From positions 1 to 64,000 of the forward strand of contig MKVQ01000036.1 in the NCBI GenBank assembly GCA_001899635.1: a stretch of DNA of 64,000 bases, in the 5' to 3' direction. This DNA is from Myxococcales bacterium 68-20. Its GTDB lineage: Bacteria > Myxococcota_A > Polyangia > Polyangiales > Polyangiaceae. Shown here in pieces: positions 34,167 to 43,590 of this stretch. The position numbers were made by a program, and so were the translations under genes. Each line of letters opens with the position of its first letter. Within the stretch, counting starts at the first letter, position 1. The notes under the pieces were generated by a model. The model saw nothing but the letters and a program-made list of their open reading frames with translations. It was not told where the DNA came from and searched no databases.

Positions 34167-36605
34167 TCAGGCTTGATCCGCGCGCCACGCGAGCGCGACG
34201 AGATGAATCGTGATCCCCGTCTTCTTCGGCTTGGTCACGACCGACTCCAGCGCGAGCGTCGACGGATCGTGCGCGGTCGCGATCTGCGCGAGGGCCTTCT
34301 GGGCTTCCCGCTGCAGCTCCGCATGCTTCGCGGTGAGCGCCGCGAGGTCCTCTTTGTCGCGAGCGACGTTGTTCGCCTTCGCCGAAGCGCGGCTCGCGCT
34401 GCGCGCCGTGCGGACCGCGCCCCGAACGACGTTCCGGCTGGAGCGACGACCGAAGAACGCGTCGAAGATCCCGCCGCCCACCGAGAGTGCCGCGTCGACA
34501 CGCTGGGCACCGGCCGCGGCTTCGCTCTTCGCGAGCGCGTCCTGCTTCCGCCGGATCTTGTCCTCGACCGCAGCGAGGTTCGACGCGAGCTTCTCGCGGA
34601 CCTCGCCCGTGTCCTCGTCACGCGCCTCGCGCGCGAGCTGCCCGAGACGCGCACGGAACGAGCGCTCGTCTTCTCCGGGCCGCGAGAACATCTTCTGCTT
34701 CGCGCTCTTCAGGCGAGCGACCCCCTGGGTCCGCGCGAGCCATTTCGCGAGCTCCTTCGACCAAAGCGCATAGCTCTTCGGCGAGAGCGCCGAGGCCGGA
34801 GGCGGGATGAATCGCGCGCCCGCCACGGGCTCCGCACCGAGCGCGCGAACGTCGATGCCGCCGGCCCATTTCGCGTCTTCCCATCGAACCGGGAGCGGTC
34901 CATCGACGATCGGCGTCACGAAGACGACCTCGCGCGTGTAGTCGAGGCCCGTCCGCACGTCCTCGAAATGAACCCGCGCCGCCCCGACGAGCATCGGCCG
35001 GTAGAGCGGATGCGGAGCGGTCGTCGGGAAGAAGACCTGCGGCACGTCGGGCGGAAGGACCGGCCGGGTGGTGGTGCTCCCGTCAGGCGACGGCGCCGCC
35101 GCGATTGGCGGCATGAGCACCGTACCTTGCGGCGCTGTCGGAAGTCCCATCGCCGGCATGAGAACCGTGCCTTGCGACGCTTGCGGCGGCGGCGGCGGCG
35201 CCGGCGCCGGCGCCGGGGCGAGACGCCGGATCTCCGCCTTCGTGAGCGGGCCGCGGAGATAGGACATCGTCCAGCGCGACTCGATCACCGCCGGACCGTC
35301 GGCATGGACATCGTGAACGTAGAAGTTCCGCTTCGCGAGCCCGGAGAGCGTTCGACCGACGGCGTCGCGATCGAAGGGCTGACCCGAGCTGCCTCGATCG
35401 GCGCCCTCGAGCCCCTCGAGCACGCGCGCCTTGTCCCGCTCGGTCTGGAGGCGGCCGATGATCCACGTCCCCGCGTTCGCGAGGCCCTTGTAGTCGAGGT
35501 CGACCGGATTCTGCGTCGCGAGAACGACACCGAGACCGAACGCGCGCGCCTGCTTCAGGAGCGTGAGGAGCGGTCGCTTCGACGGCGGCATCGCCACGGG
35601 CGGGAAGTAGCCGAAGACCTCGTCCATGAAGAACAGCGCACGCAGGCTCGACGTTCCCGGTTGCGCGCGCATCCACGCGAGGATCTGTCCGAGCAGGAGC
35701 GAGACGAAGAACATGCGCTCGGCATCGCCCAGGTGCGCGATCGACAGGATCGAGATGCGCGGCTTGCCTTCTTTCGTCCAGAGCAGGCCGTCGACGTCGA
35801 GCGGCGGTCCTGCCGTCCACGCATCGAAGCCCGGAGTCGCCAGCAGCGCGTTGTAGGCGACCGCGAGCTCGAAGCGCTCCTTCTTCGGGAAGAACGACTC
35901 CAGCCCGAGGACACCGAGGCGGTCGAAGGGCGGGTCCTGGATGCGGACGACGAGACCGGCGAGATCGAGGTCCTCGCCGGCCTCCCACGTCTTCTGCAGG
36001 ATCGTCGCGATGAGCACGTGCTCGCGGCTCTTGCCTGGCTCGGCCTGGATGCCGACGAGCCCGAGCAGGCTCGTTGCGACCTGACCGATCCGCTCGCTCA
36101 TCGCCTCCTCGTCGGCGCGAGCCTCGGGCGGCGGAGCGGCGAGCGAGCCCGTGATGGAGAGCGGCCGTCCCGAGCGACTGCCGGGTGTGTAGAGCACGAC
36201 GTCGGCGGCGTCCTTCAGACGTTCGATCCGCGCGCCGTCCTGTCCCCAGGCGGCGAGCCCTTCGCGCCACTTTCGCGCTTCGTCGTCGGCGTTCGCTCCC
36301 TCGGGCACCCACGGCGCGAGGTCCTCGGCGGAGAGCTGCGGAAACGTCAGGAGGAGGTTTCCGAGATCGCCCTTCGGGTCGACGACGATCGCGGGGATGC
36401 CGTCGATCGCGGCCTCCTCGAGCAGCGCGATCGAGAGGCCGGTCTTGCCGCTCCCGGTCATCCCGATGACGACCGCGTGCGTCGTCAGATGCCGCGCGTC
36501 GTAGAGGAAGGTCTGCCCCGACGGGGGCGGCGTGACGGTTCGGCCGAGATAGAACGCGCCGAGCTTCTCGAAGTCCGCGATGGAGGGGCGATCACCGCTG
36601 TTCAT
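34167..36605 (-). CDS. HerA/DUF87-like ATPase
   Basis: 812 aa. The FtsK/HerA-type P-loop domain begins at residue 40: Walker A is GMTGSGKT (48-55), VVDPKGDLGN follows (74-83), and Walker B is in LFFMDEVFG (about 322-330). A Pro/Ala/Gln linker (about 465-535) with two TVLMP repeats leads to a region with basic and Ala-rich coiled coil (about 640-790, KIRRKQDALAKSEAA). HerA-type proteins are hexameric DNA pumps that work with the nuclease NurA in end resection. No nurA or Mre11/Rad50 gene is near, so a stand-alone role is likely. Related ATPases also serve in type IV-like DNA transfer. Confidence 0.75.
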   Translation of the reverse strand: MNSGDRPSIADFEKLGAFYLGRTVTPPPSGQTFLYDARHLTTHAVVIGMTGSGKTGLSIALLEEAAIDGIPAIVVDPKGDLGNLLLTFPQLSAEDLAPWVPEGANADDEARKWREGLAAWGQDGARIERLKDAADVVLYTPGSRSGRPLSITGSLAAPPPEARADEEAMSERIGQVATSLLGLVGIQAEPGKSREHVLIATILQKTWEAGEDLDLAGLVVRIQDPPFDRLGVLGLESFFPKKERFELAVAYNALLATPGFDAWTAGPPLDVDGLLWTKEGKPRISILSIAHLGDAERMFFVSLLLGQILAWMRAQPGTSSLRALFFMDEVFGYFPPVAMPPSKRPLLTLLKQARAFGLGVVLATQNPVDLDYKGLANAGTWIIGRLQTERDKARVLEGLEGADRGSSGQPFDRDAVGRTLSGLAKRNFYVHDVHADGPAVIESRWTMSYLRGPLTKAEIRRLAPAPAPAPPPPPQASQGTVLMPAMGLPTAPQGTVLMPPIAAAPSPDGSTTTRPVLPPDVPQVFFPTTAPHPLYRPMLVGAARVHFEDVRTGLDYTREVVFVTPIVDGPLPVRWEDAKWAGGIDVRALGAEPVAGARFIPPPASALSPKSYALWSKELAKWLARTQGVARLKSAKQKMFSRPGEDERSFRARLGQLAREARDEDTGEVREKLASNLAAVEDKIRRKQDALAKSEAAAGAQRVDAALSVGGGIFDAFFGRRSSRNVVRGAVRTARSASRASAKANNVARDKEDLAALTAKHAELQREAQKALAQIATAHDPSTLALESVVTKPKKTGITIHLVALAWRADQA

Positions 36606-36655
36606 CGATCAGCGGGTCTACCACGATCCGTCGCCGTCCTGGCGAACGCGGAGGC

Positions 36656-37603
36656 TCAGGAGATCACGCCGCGCTCCGGCTCGACGGGCGGCGGAACGTT
36701 CTCGCCGAGGCGCTCGCGAAGGTTGCGCTCGATGGTGCGCGAGATGCCCTTGAGCGGAAGATCGTTGATGTCCGTGCCGAACGGCTGCTCGAGCTCGTCG
36801 CCGATCGCGTCCAGGCCGAAGAAGCAGTACGAGATCGCGAGGACGACGAACGGCGTCGCCCATCGGACGGTGTCCATCAGCCCGAACGGGAGCAGCGCGC
36901 AGTAGACCGCGACGATCCGGTGCATGAGCACGGTGTACGAGTACGGGATCGGTGTGCCCTTGATGCGCTCGCACGCGCCCTGGATGTCGGTCATCGCGGT
37001 GAGCGCGCCCTCGAGGACCGGTACGTGGAACGCGTGGATCCATCGCTTCCGGCGCGCCTCGACGAGGAGCTCGCCCATGCGCTGGAGCATCGCGTAAGGC
37101 ACGTTCTCCTGGCCGCGGAACCGGCGCGTCTCCTCCACCCCGATGATGTGCTCGAGCACCTCGAACGGCGACGTGTCGCGCAGGTGATGGCGAAACGCGT
37201 GCGCGTAGGCGATCACCAGGTGGACGAACGACGCCTCGAACGCCTTGATCTCGGAGGCCGTCTCGGGGCCCGCATCGGCGTCGGGCTGTGGCTCGATGAG
37301 GGTGAGGATCTGCCGCGTGAGGCTGCGCGACGTGTTGACGAGCGCGCCCCACAGCTTTCGTCCCTCCCAGAACCGGTCGTAGGCGGTGTTGTTGCGAAAG
37401 CCGAGGAAGATGCCGAGCGGCAAGCCGACGAGCGTGAACGGGGCGGGCGTCAGCGAGTAGTGAAGCTGCGGGACCTCCTCGTAGATGATCGTCACCGCAA
37501 CGCTGATCGCAGTGACGACGATCGTCCGCAGCCAGATGTGAGGTAGTGCGAAGCCCCCGAGAACGACCGTCTCGATCCAGGTGTGCTTGCGGTCGACCCA
37601 CAT
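36656..37603 (-). CDS. Bestrophin-family ion channel
   Basis: 315 aa. It has the bestrophin/RFP-TM family start (LRTIVVTAISVAVTI), the strongly conserved FLGFRNNTAYDRFWEGR segment (about 87-103) and four membrane helices, with the second pair at about 227-245 and 250-268. Bacterial members form pentameric cation or anion channels in the inner membrane. The C-terminal region (PFGTDINDLPL) that contacts the neighbouring subunit is present. It lies 50 bp upstream of the HerA-like gene on the same strand, but a functional link is not apparent. Confidence 0.9.
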   Translation of the reverse strand: MWVDRKHTWIETVVLGGFALPHIWLRTIVVTAISVAVTIIYEEVPQLHYSLTPAPFTLVGLPLGIFLGFRNNTAYDRFWEGRKLWGALVNTSRSLTRQILTLIEPQPDADAGPETASEIKAFEASFVHLVIAYAHAFRHHLRDTSPFEVLEHIIGVEETRRFRGQENVPYAMLQRMGELLVEARRKRWIHAFHVPVLEGALTAMTDIQGACERIKGTPIPYSYTVLMHRIVAVYCALLPFGLMDTVRWATPFVVLAISYCFFGLDAIGDELEQPFGTDINDLPLKGISRTIERNLRERLGENVPPPVEPERGVIS

Positions 37604-37805
37604 ATGTCGGGCCAGACTCTACACGAAGCCGCCCCGCACGCGCCAACGACTGCAACACGGCGCATTCGATGGCGCGCCCCGACCGGTTCGACCTCCGTTG
37701 AGCGCGAGACCGGCGACCTTGGCGCTGCGGATCGTCCAGCGAGTGGACGAGGCGATCGAACGGTCGGGGGCTCGCCTCACGTCGCGGTGCAGCTCGAGCC
37801 GTTGC

Positions 37806-38186
37806 TCACGGAGCACTGCCGTACGGGTGGGTGAGGATCTCGAGGTTGTGCCCGTTCGGATCCTCGAAGTAGAGCCCACGTCCACCGTCGCGCCTGTTGA
37901 TCGCGTTCGGCTGACGATGGTGCGGATCAGCCCAGTAGGGAAGACCTCGCTCGCGGATCCGCGCAAAGACCTCGTCGAACTCGCGCTCACTCACCAGGAA
38001 GGCGTAGTGACTCGAGGCGATGTCTCCCGCCGAATCGACGAAGTCGAGCGTGACGTCGTTGTCCGCCTTGACGGTCATGAAGGGACCGAAAGCCGCTGGG
38101 CTCGCAAGGCCGAGGATCTCGGCGAAGAAGTCTGCGGAGGCGCGCTTGTCGTGAGCCGCGATGATCGTGTGGTTCAGCTGGGCCAT
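37806..38186 (-). CDS. VOC-family (glyoxalase-like) protein
   Basis: 126 aa from the ATG at 38186, with GGAG 8 nt upstream. It shows the paired beta-alpha-beta-beta-beta fold of the vicinal oxygen chelate family: MAQLNHTIIAAHD with metal ligand His6 and the closing ligand Glu in GHNLEILTHP. Members are lyases, dioxygenases or drug-binding proteins; the substrate cannot be told. Divergent from the FUSC gene across 166 bp. Likely monomeric half-sites forming a dimer. Confidence 0.85.
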   Translation of the reverse strand: MAQLNHTIIAAHDKRASADFFAEILGLASPAAFGPFMTVKADNDVTLDFVDSAGDIASSHYAFLVSEREFDEVFARIRERGLPYWADPHHRQPNAINRRDGGRGLYFEDPNGHNLEILTHPYGSAP

Positions 38187-38352
38187 GGCGATACTCCTGA
38201 CCGAAGGGGTGAGCGCTTCGCACGCGCCCCTCAAGTTAGGACGGTGACGGGCCGTTCGCCGTGAACGACGAGGTGCCGCCATTGGTCGAGGTCGAACGGA
38301 CCTCGCTCGAGCTCTCGACGGCCGCGCCTGAACGGCTAGGGTACTCGTCGGA

Positions 38353-40404
38353 ATGACGAGTCGCGCCCGTCTCCACGACCGCTTCGCGCTCGGTTCGCTT
38401 GCGCCTGACATCGCGCAGGGAGTGCGGGCGGCCATCTCGACGTTGGTCCCTTTCTACTTCGCGCGGAAGCTCGGCCATCACGAGCTCGTCTGGGTCGCGC
38501 TCGGCGGATGGCTCGGCACGCTTGCCGACCCCGGCGGAGCTCGGAGCGAGCGGGCGAAGATGCTCGCCATCTTCGCGCTCGCGGGCGCGCTCGTCGTCGC
38601 GCTCGCAGACCTGTCCGCCTTCTCGACGGTGGCGTCGGTTGCCGTCCTCGCGGGCGTCGCGTTCGTCGGCTCGCTCCTCCGCGCGCTCGGCGGAGGCGGC
38701 GCCGGCATCGGCGGCATCCTCGTGGTCGTCGCCGCGATCGCGGTCGGAGGCCAGCACGGCTCGCCGCTCCGGGACGCGCTCTCGTTCGCGATCGGCGCGA
38801 CGTGGGCCATGGTCCTCTCGTCGATCGTGTGGCCCGTGTGGACGCACCTACGCATGCGACTCGGGCTCGCCAAGGTCTTCCACGCGCTGGCCGGCTACGC
38901 CCAAGCGATCGACGATGCCGTGTTGCAGAACGTCCCCGAGCACCACGCTTCGTGGACGCTGCTCGCAAGGACGCACCAGCGCACGGTGCGGGCCGCGATC
39001 GAACATGCCCGCGCGATGGCCGTCGCGAGCCGGGCACGTCGCTCCGGTGAGTCGATCCTCGGGAGCAACCTCCGCACGCTTCTCGGCTCCGCCGAGGCAC
39101 AGCTGACTCTCCTCGTCGTGCTGGCGGAAGAGCTCGAGTCGATGCCATCGGCCGCTCGCGTCTCCGCCTCGAGCGAGTCACTGACCGCGCTTGTATCGAC
39201 ATATGTCGACGTCGCCGGGGTGCTCGAGACGCGAGCGCTCGGCCCCCGCGAAGACGTGAGCCGCCGGTCGGAGGCCCCGCCGTCCGAGCACGCTCTGCCT
39301 GCCGCCGTGGTGCTCTCACGTCGTCTGATCGCGGAGAGCGAAGCAGCCGCCCGGATCGCATCCGCGCTGGGCTCCACACGTACTCCGGAACATGACGAGA
39401 GCACGACCGTCGTCGCGCGGCGTGTGCTCGCCGAGGACCTCCGAGCGCTCCGTGATGCCCTCTCTTTTCGATCGACCTACCTTCGTCACGGCGCACGCGT
39501 CACGCTCGCGGTGAGCGCCGCTCAGATCGCCGGCAACCTGTTCTCGTCGAGCCACGCGCAGTGGGTGACCGTGACGACGGTCGGCGTCCTCCAACCTTAC
39601 CCGGGCGTGACGCTGACGCGCGCCGTCGAGCGCGTGGTCGGCACGGTGCTCGGCAGCATCACCGCCGTCGCCATCATCTTCACGGTGCACGACCCGCTGT
39701 TGCTCTCGGCGATCATGGTGCCGCTCTCGATCGCCGCGGTGGCGACCCGACCGAGAAGCCATCACCTCTTCACATTCTTCCTCACGCCGGTCTTCGTCAT
39801 CCTCGCCGAGCGGTGGCACGGCGACTGGTGGATCGCCGCTGCGCGCTCGGGCGACGCGCTCATCGGTGGAGCGATCGCGCTCGTCGCTGCGCTCGTCTTT
39901 CCTTCGCGCGAAGAGAAGCGCCTCGCGGCGGCGCTCGACGCGAGCATCTCCGCCGTCCGTCGCTATGCCGAGGTGGTCGTCGACGCCCAGCTCGCCGAGA
40001 CGCCGGCCTCGCAAGCCGTCGTGCTGGCGCGCCGCGAGGTCGGCGTGACGCTCGGCAACGCGGAGACGTCGCTCGAGCGCATGCTCGCCGAGCCGCTCCG
40101 CTCGCCGACGGAAGGAGCGGACGCGATGCTGCTCGTCACGCACGCGCGCAGGCTCGCCACGGCGTTCACCACCCTCGATGCGCAGCAGCTCGCTCCGGAG
40201 AACGGCGCCATGATGCAAGCCGTCCTCGCTCATGTCCTGGACGCACTGGATCCGAAACGAGCGCGCGACGGCATCCCGGCACTGCCGGACCTGACCGAGG
40301 CGGCCCCCGTCGCCCAGCACACCCTCGCGCGGATCTTGCGACAAGCGGAGCTCGTCGCCTCGTCGCTTGCCGATCTCCACGCCTCGCCCGCCGAGCGCTC
40401 GTGA
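38353..40404 (+). CDS. FUSC-family inner-membrane protein
   Basis: 683 aa. Two blocks of about six transmembrane helices (about 15-165 and 375-520) are each followed by a soluble helical domain, the layout of the YccS/FUSC (fusaric acid resistance, aromatic acid efflux) family. The second block has TVGVLQPYPGVTLTRAVERVVGT, the conserved FUSC motif region (residues about 409-431). It probably exports a small aromatic or toxic compound, with an accessory membrane-fusion protein expected but not found next to it. Convergent with the metal RND pump, with a 29-bp gap. Confidence 0.8.
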   Translation: MTSRARLHDRFALGSLAPDIAQGVRAAISTLVPFYFARKLGHHELVWVALGGWLGTLADPGGARSERAKMLAIFALAGALVVALADLSAFSTVASVAVLAGVAFVGSLLRALGGGGAGIGGILVVVAAIAVGGQHGSPLRDALSFAIGATWAMVLSSIVWPVWTHLRMRLGLAKVFHALAGYAQAIDDAVLQNVPEHHASWTLLARTHQRTVRAAIEHARAMAVASRARRSGESILGSNLRTLLGSAEAQLTLLVVLAEELESMPSAARVSASSESLTALVSTYVDVAGVLETRALGPREDVSRRSEAPPSEHALPAAVVLSRRLIAESEAAARIASALGSTRTPEHDESTTVVARRVLAEDLRALRDALSFRSTYLRHGARVTLAVSAAQIAGNLFSSSHAQWVTVTTVGVLQPYPGVTLTRAVERVVGTVLGSITAVAIIFTVHDPLLLSAIMVPLSIAAVATRPRSHHLFTFFLTPVFVILAERWHGDWWIAAARSGDALIGGAIALVAALVFPSREEKRLAAALDASISAVRRYAEVVVDAQLAETPASQAVVLARREVGVTLGNAETSLERMLAEPLRSPTEGADAMLLVTHARRLATAFTTLDAQQLAPENGAMMQAVLAHVLDALDPKRARDGIPALPDLTEAAPVAQHTLARILRQAELVASSLADLHASPAERS

Positions 40405-40433
40405 GCTTCGACCGCGCGAGAGCGTCATTGGGG

Positions 40434-43400
40434 CTAGGACGCGTCGCCGGCCTCTCGCGGTGCCGGCACGCGCAGCGAGTCGCGTCGGCCGTCGCGTCGA
40501 GGCGTACCGACCATGGCGTAGACGACGGGGAGGACGAAGACCGTGAGGAGCGTCGCCGAGACGAGCCCGCCGATCACGACGGTCGCGAGCGGTCGCTGCA
40601 CCTCGCTCCCGGGCGACGTCGAGAGCGCCATCGGGAGGAAGCCGAGCGATGCGACGAGCGCCGTCATGAGCACCGGCCGCAGCCGTAGCTCCGCCGCGCG
40701 CGCGATCGCCGTATCGTGCGGCACCCCCGAGCCCTCGAGCTGCCGCGCGAACGAGATGAGGACGAGACCGTTGAGGACGGCGACCCCGAAGAGCGCGATG
40801 AAGCCGACGCCGGCGGAGATCGAGAACGGAAGCCCGCGCACGAGCAGAGCGCCGATCCCGCCGATCACGGCGAACGGGACGTTGAGGAAGATCACGAGCG
40901 CCGCGCGCCTCGAGCGGAACGCCAGCCAGAGCAAGAAGAGGATGAGCGCCAGCGCGATCGGAACGACGACGAGGAGCCGCGCCCTCGCCTCGATGTAGTG
41001 CTCGAACTGCCCGCCCAACTCCGCTCGATAGCCGACGGGAAGGTGGACGTCGGCGGCGACGGCGCGCTGCGCCTCCCCGACGACGGAGAGGAGATCCCGG
41101 CCGCGAACGTTGAACTCGATCGTGAGGCGGCGCGACTGACTCTCGCGGCTGATCTGCGCCGGACCGGAAGCGAACTCGACCTCGGCCACGTCCCCGAGCG
41201 GCACGATCTGCCCCGTGACCGATCGAAGCGGCAATGCCCGGAACGCTCCGATCTCTCCGCTCCATCCGTGCGCCGTCTTGATGACGACGGAGAAGCGGCG
41301 ATCGCCTTCCTGGACCACTCCGACGCGATGGCCGACCGCGATGGTCTCGGTCACCTGGTTCACGTCGGCGATGGTGAGCCCGTAGCGCGCAAGCTTGTTC
41401 CGATCGGGTGAGATGCGAAGGTAGCGAAGACCCGCGACCTGCTCGACGCGCACGTCGACCGCGCCCGGGACCTTGCTCACGGCAGCAGCGACCCGATCGC
41501 CCAGCTCCTTCAGCGTCTCGAGATCGGAGCCGTAGACGAGGACGGCGACATCCGAACGAACGCCGGCGACGAGCTCGTTGGTGCGCATCTGGATCGGCTG
41601 CGAGATCGAGCCGGCGATCTCCGGCACGCGGCTCTCCATGCGCTCGGAGACGGCGGCAGCGATGTCGGCCTTGGTGATCCCCGGACGCCACCGCTCGCGT
41701 GGCACGAGCTCGACGTAGACATCGCTCTGCTCGAGCCCCATCGGATCGGTCGCGACCTCGGGCGCGCCCGTGCGCGTGACCACGGTGGACACCTCCGGGA
41801 TCTCGCGGAGCGCGCGCTCGAGGCGCAGGCTGGTCTGGACCGACTCGCTCAAGGAGATGCCGGGCAGGCGCCGCGCCTCGATCAGGAAATCGCCCTCATC
41901 GAGCTGCGGGACGAACTCGGCGCCGAGCCGAGACCCGACCGCGACCGCAGCCGCCACGCTCAACACGGCGAACGAGATCGTCACCCAGCGCCGCTTCATG
42001 ACGCGATGCAGGAGGCGGGCATAACGCTCGCGGAGCCCTCGCAAGAGGCGCGTCTCGTGCTCGCCGGTGCGCTCGCGAACGAGGTAGCTGGTGAGCACCG
42101 GCACGAACGTGAGCGAGAGGATGAATGCTCCGCCGAGCGCGAGGAGCACCGTCACCGCCATCGGCCGGAACAGCTTCCCTTCGATCCCGGTCAACGCGAG
42201 GAGGGGCACGTAGACGATCGCGATGATCGCCTCGCCGAAGACGCTCGCGGAACGGACCTCGAGCGTGGCGCGCTCGACGGTCTGCACCCGCTCCTCCGGC
42301 GTGAGCGTGCGGCCGCCTACGCGCCGCGCGTGCTCGGAGAGCTGTCGAACGGCATTCTCGACGATGATGACGGCGCCGTCGACGATGAGGCCGAAGTCGA
42401 GCGCGCCGAGGCTCATCAGGTTCCCGGAGAGCCCGGTCGCGTTCATCACGACGACCGCGAAGAGGAGCGAGAGCGGGATCACCGTCGCCACGACGAGACC
42501 GGCCCGCAGATCCCCGAGCAGCAGGAAGAGGATGATCACGACGAGGAGCGCGCCCTCGGCGAGGTTCTTCGCCACCGTGCGGATCGTCCGGTTCACGAGC
42601 TCGCTGCGGTCGTAGAACGGCTCCACCCGGACGCCCTCGGGGAGCGAAGGCGCGATCGCCGCGAGCTTCGTCTTCACCGCCTCGGTCACGGTGCGCGAGT
42701 TCTCGCCCATCAACATCAGCGTCACGCCGACGGCGACCTCCCCCTCCCCGTCCTTGGTCGCAGCGCCACGTCGAAGACGCGGGCCGAGCTGCGCGTCTCC
42801 CACGGTGGCGACGGTGATCGGGACGCCTTGCGGCGTCGCGCCGATCACGACGCGTCGGAGGTCGTCGAGGCTCTTCACCAGACCATCGGTGCCGATGACG
42901 AAGTGCTCGCGGTTGTGCTCGATGTAGCCGCCGCCTGCGTTGGCGTTCGCCTTCTCCAGCGCGTCCGCGACCTGTGCCACCGACAGGCCCGACGCCTGGA
43001 GCCGGGCCGGGTCGAGCACCACCTGGTACTGCTTGTCCTCGCCGCCGAAGCTGTTCACCTCGACGATCCCGGGCACGGTGCGGAGCTGCGGGCCGATCTG
43101 CCAGTCGAGGATCTCCTCCACCTCCATCAGCGAGTGACGCTCGCTGCGGACGGTGAACTGGAAGATCTCGCCGAGGCCGCTGCTGATCGGGCCCATCTCG
43201 GGCGTGCCGTATTGCGAGGGCACCGCCTCCTGCGCCTCACGCATGCGCTCTGACACGAGCTGCCGCGCGAGGTAGATGCTCGTGTCGTCACGGAACACGA
43301 CCGTGACGACAGAGAGCCCGTACTTCGACACCGAGCGGACCTCGGTGGAGCGCGGCACGCCGGCCATTGCCCGCTCGACCGGCACCGTGACGTACTGCTC

Positions 43401-43589
43401 GACCTCGACCGGGCTGAGCGCAGGCGCAGGCGTGATGATCTGGACCTGCACGTTCGTCAGATCCGGAACGGCGTCGATCGGGAGCTCGAGCGCCGCGCGC
43501 ACGCCGAACGCCGCGAACAACAGCGTCGCGAAGAGCACGACGGCTCGGTTCTGCAGAGACCACCGGACGAGCGCGGCGAGGAATGCCAT
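40434..43589 (-). CDS. HME-RND metal efflux pump (CzcA/CusA type)
   Basis: 1051 aa from the ATG at 43589, which is 2 nt from the adaptor stop. RND pumps have 12 membrane helices and two large periplasmic loops and export substrate with proton antiport. The heavy-metal (HME) signature DFGLIVDGAVIIVEN contains Asp398, Asp404 and Glu411, which match the proton relay of CzcA (Asp402, Asp408, Glu415). It is the last gene of an outer-membrane factor-adaptor-pump operon. The metal (Zn/Co/Cd/Ni versus Cu/Ag) cannot be assigned from the sequence alone. Confidence 0.92.
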   Translation of the reverse strand: MAFLAALVRWSLQNRAVVLFATLLFAAFGVRAALELPIDAVPDLTNVQVQIITPAPALSPVEVEQYVTVPVERAMAGVPRSTEVRSVSKYGLSVVTVVFRDDTSIYLARQLVSERMREAQEAVPSQYGTPEMGPISSGLGEIFQFTVRSERHSLMEVEEILDWQIGPQLRTVPGIVEVNSFGGEDKQYQVVLDPARLQASGLSVAQVADALEKANANAGGGYIEHNREHFVIGTDGLVKSLDDLRRVVIGATPQGVPITVATVGDAQLGPRLRRGAATKDGEGEVAVGVTLMLMGENSRTVTEAVKTKLAAIAPSLPEGVRVEPFYDRSELVNRTIRTVAKNLAEGALLVVIILFLLLGDLRAGLVVATVIPLSLLFAVVVMNATGLSGNLMSLGALDFGLIVDGAVIIVENAVRQLSEHARRVGGRTLTPEERVQTVERATLEVRSASVFGEAIIAIVYVPLLALTGIEGKLFRPMAVTVLLALGGAFILSLTFVPVLTSYLVRERTGEHETRLLRGLRERYARLLHRVMKRRWVTISFAVLSVAAAVAVGSRLGAEFVPQLDEGDFLIEARRLPGISLSESVQTSLRLERALREIPEVSTVVTRTGAPEVATDPMGLEQSDVYVELVPRERWRPGITKADIAAAVSERMESRVPEIAGSISQPIQMRTNELVAGVRSDVAVLVYGSDLETLKELGDRVAAAVSKVPGAVDVRVEQVAGLRYLRISPDRNKLARYGLTIADVNQVTETIAVGHRVGVVQEGDRRFSVVIKTAHGWSGEIGAFRALPLRSVTGQIVPLGDVAEVEFASGPAQISRESQSRRLTIEFNVRGRDLLSVVGEAQRAVAADVHLPVGYRAELGGQFEHYIEARARLLVVVPIALALILFLLWLAFRSRRAALVIFLNVPFAVIGGIGALLVRGLPFSISAGVGFIALFGVAVLNGLVLISFARQLEGSGVPHDTAIARAAELRLRPVLMTALVASLGFLPMALSTSPGSEVQRPLATVVIGGLVSATLLTVFVLPVVYAMVGTPRRDGRRDSLRVPAPREAGDAS

Positions 43590-43590
43590 C

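Noticed and set aside
34173-36905. 910-aa plus-strand ORF
   Set aside because: Antisense to the HerA-like ATPase gene; no domain and an Arg-rich composition typical of shadows.
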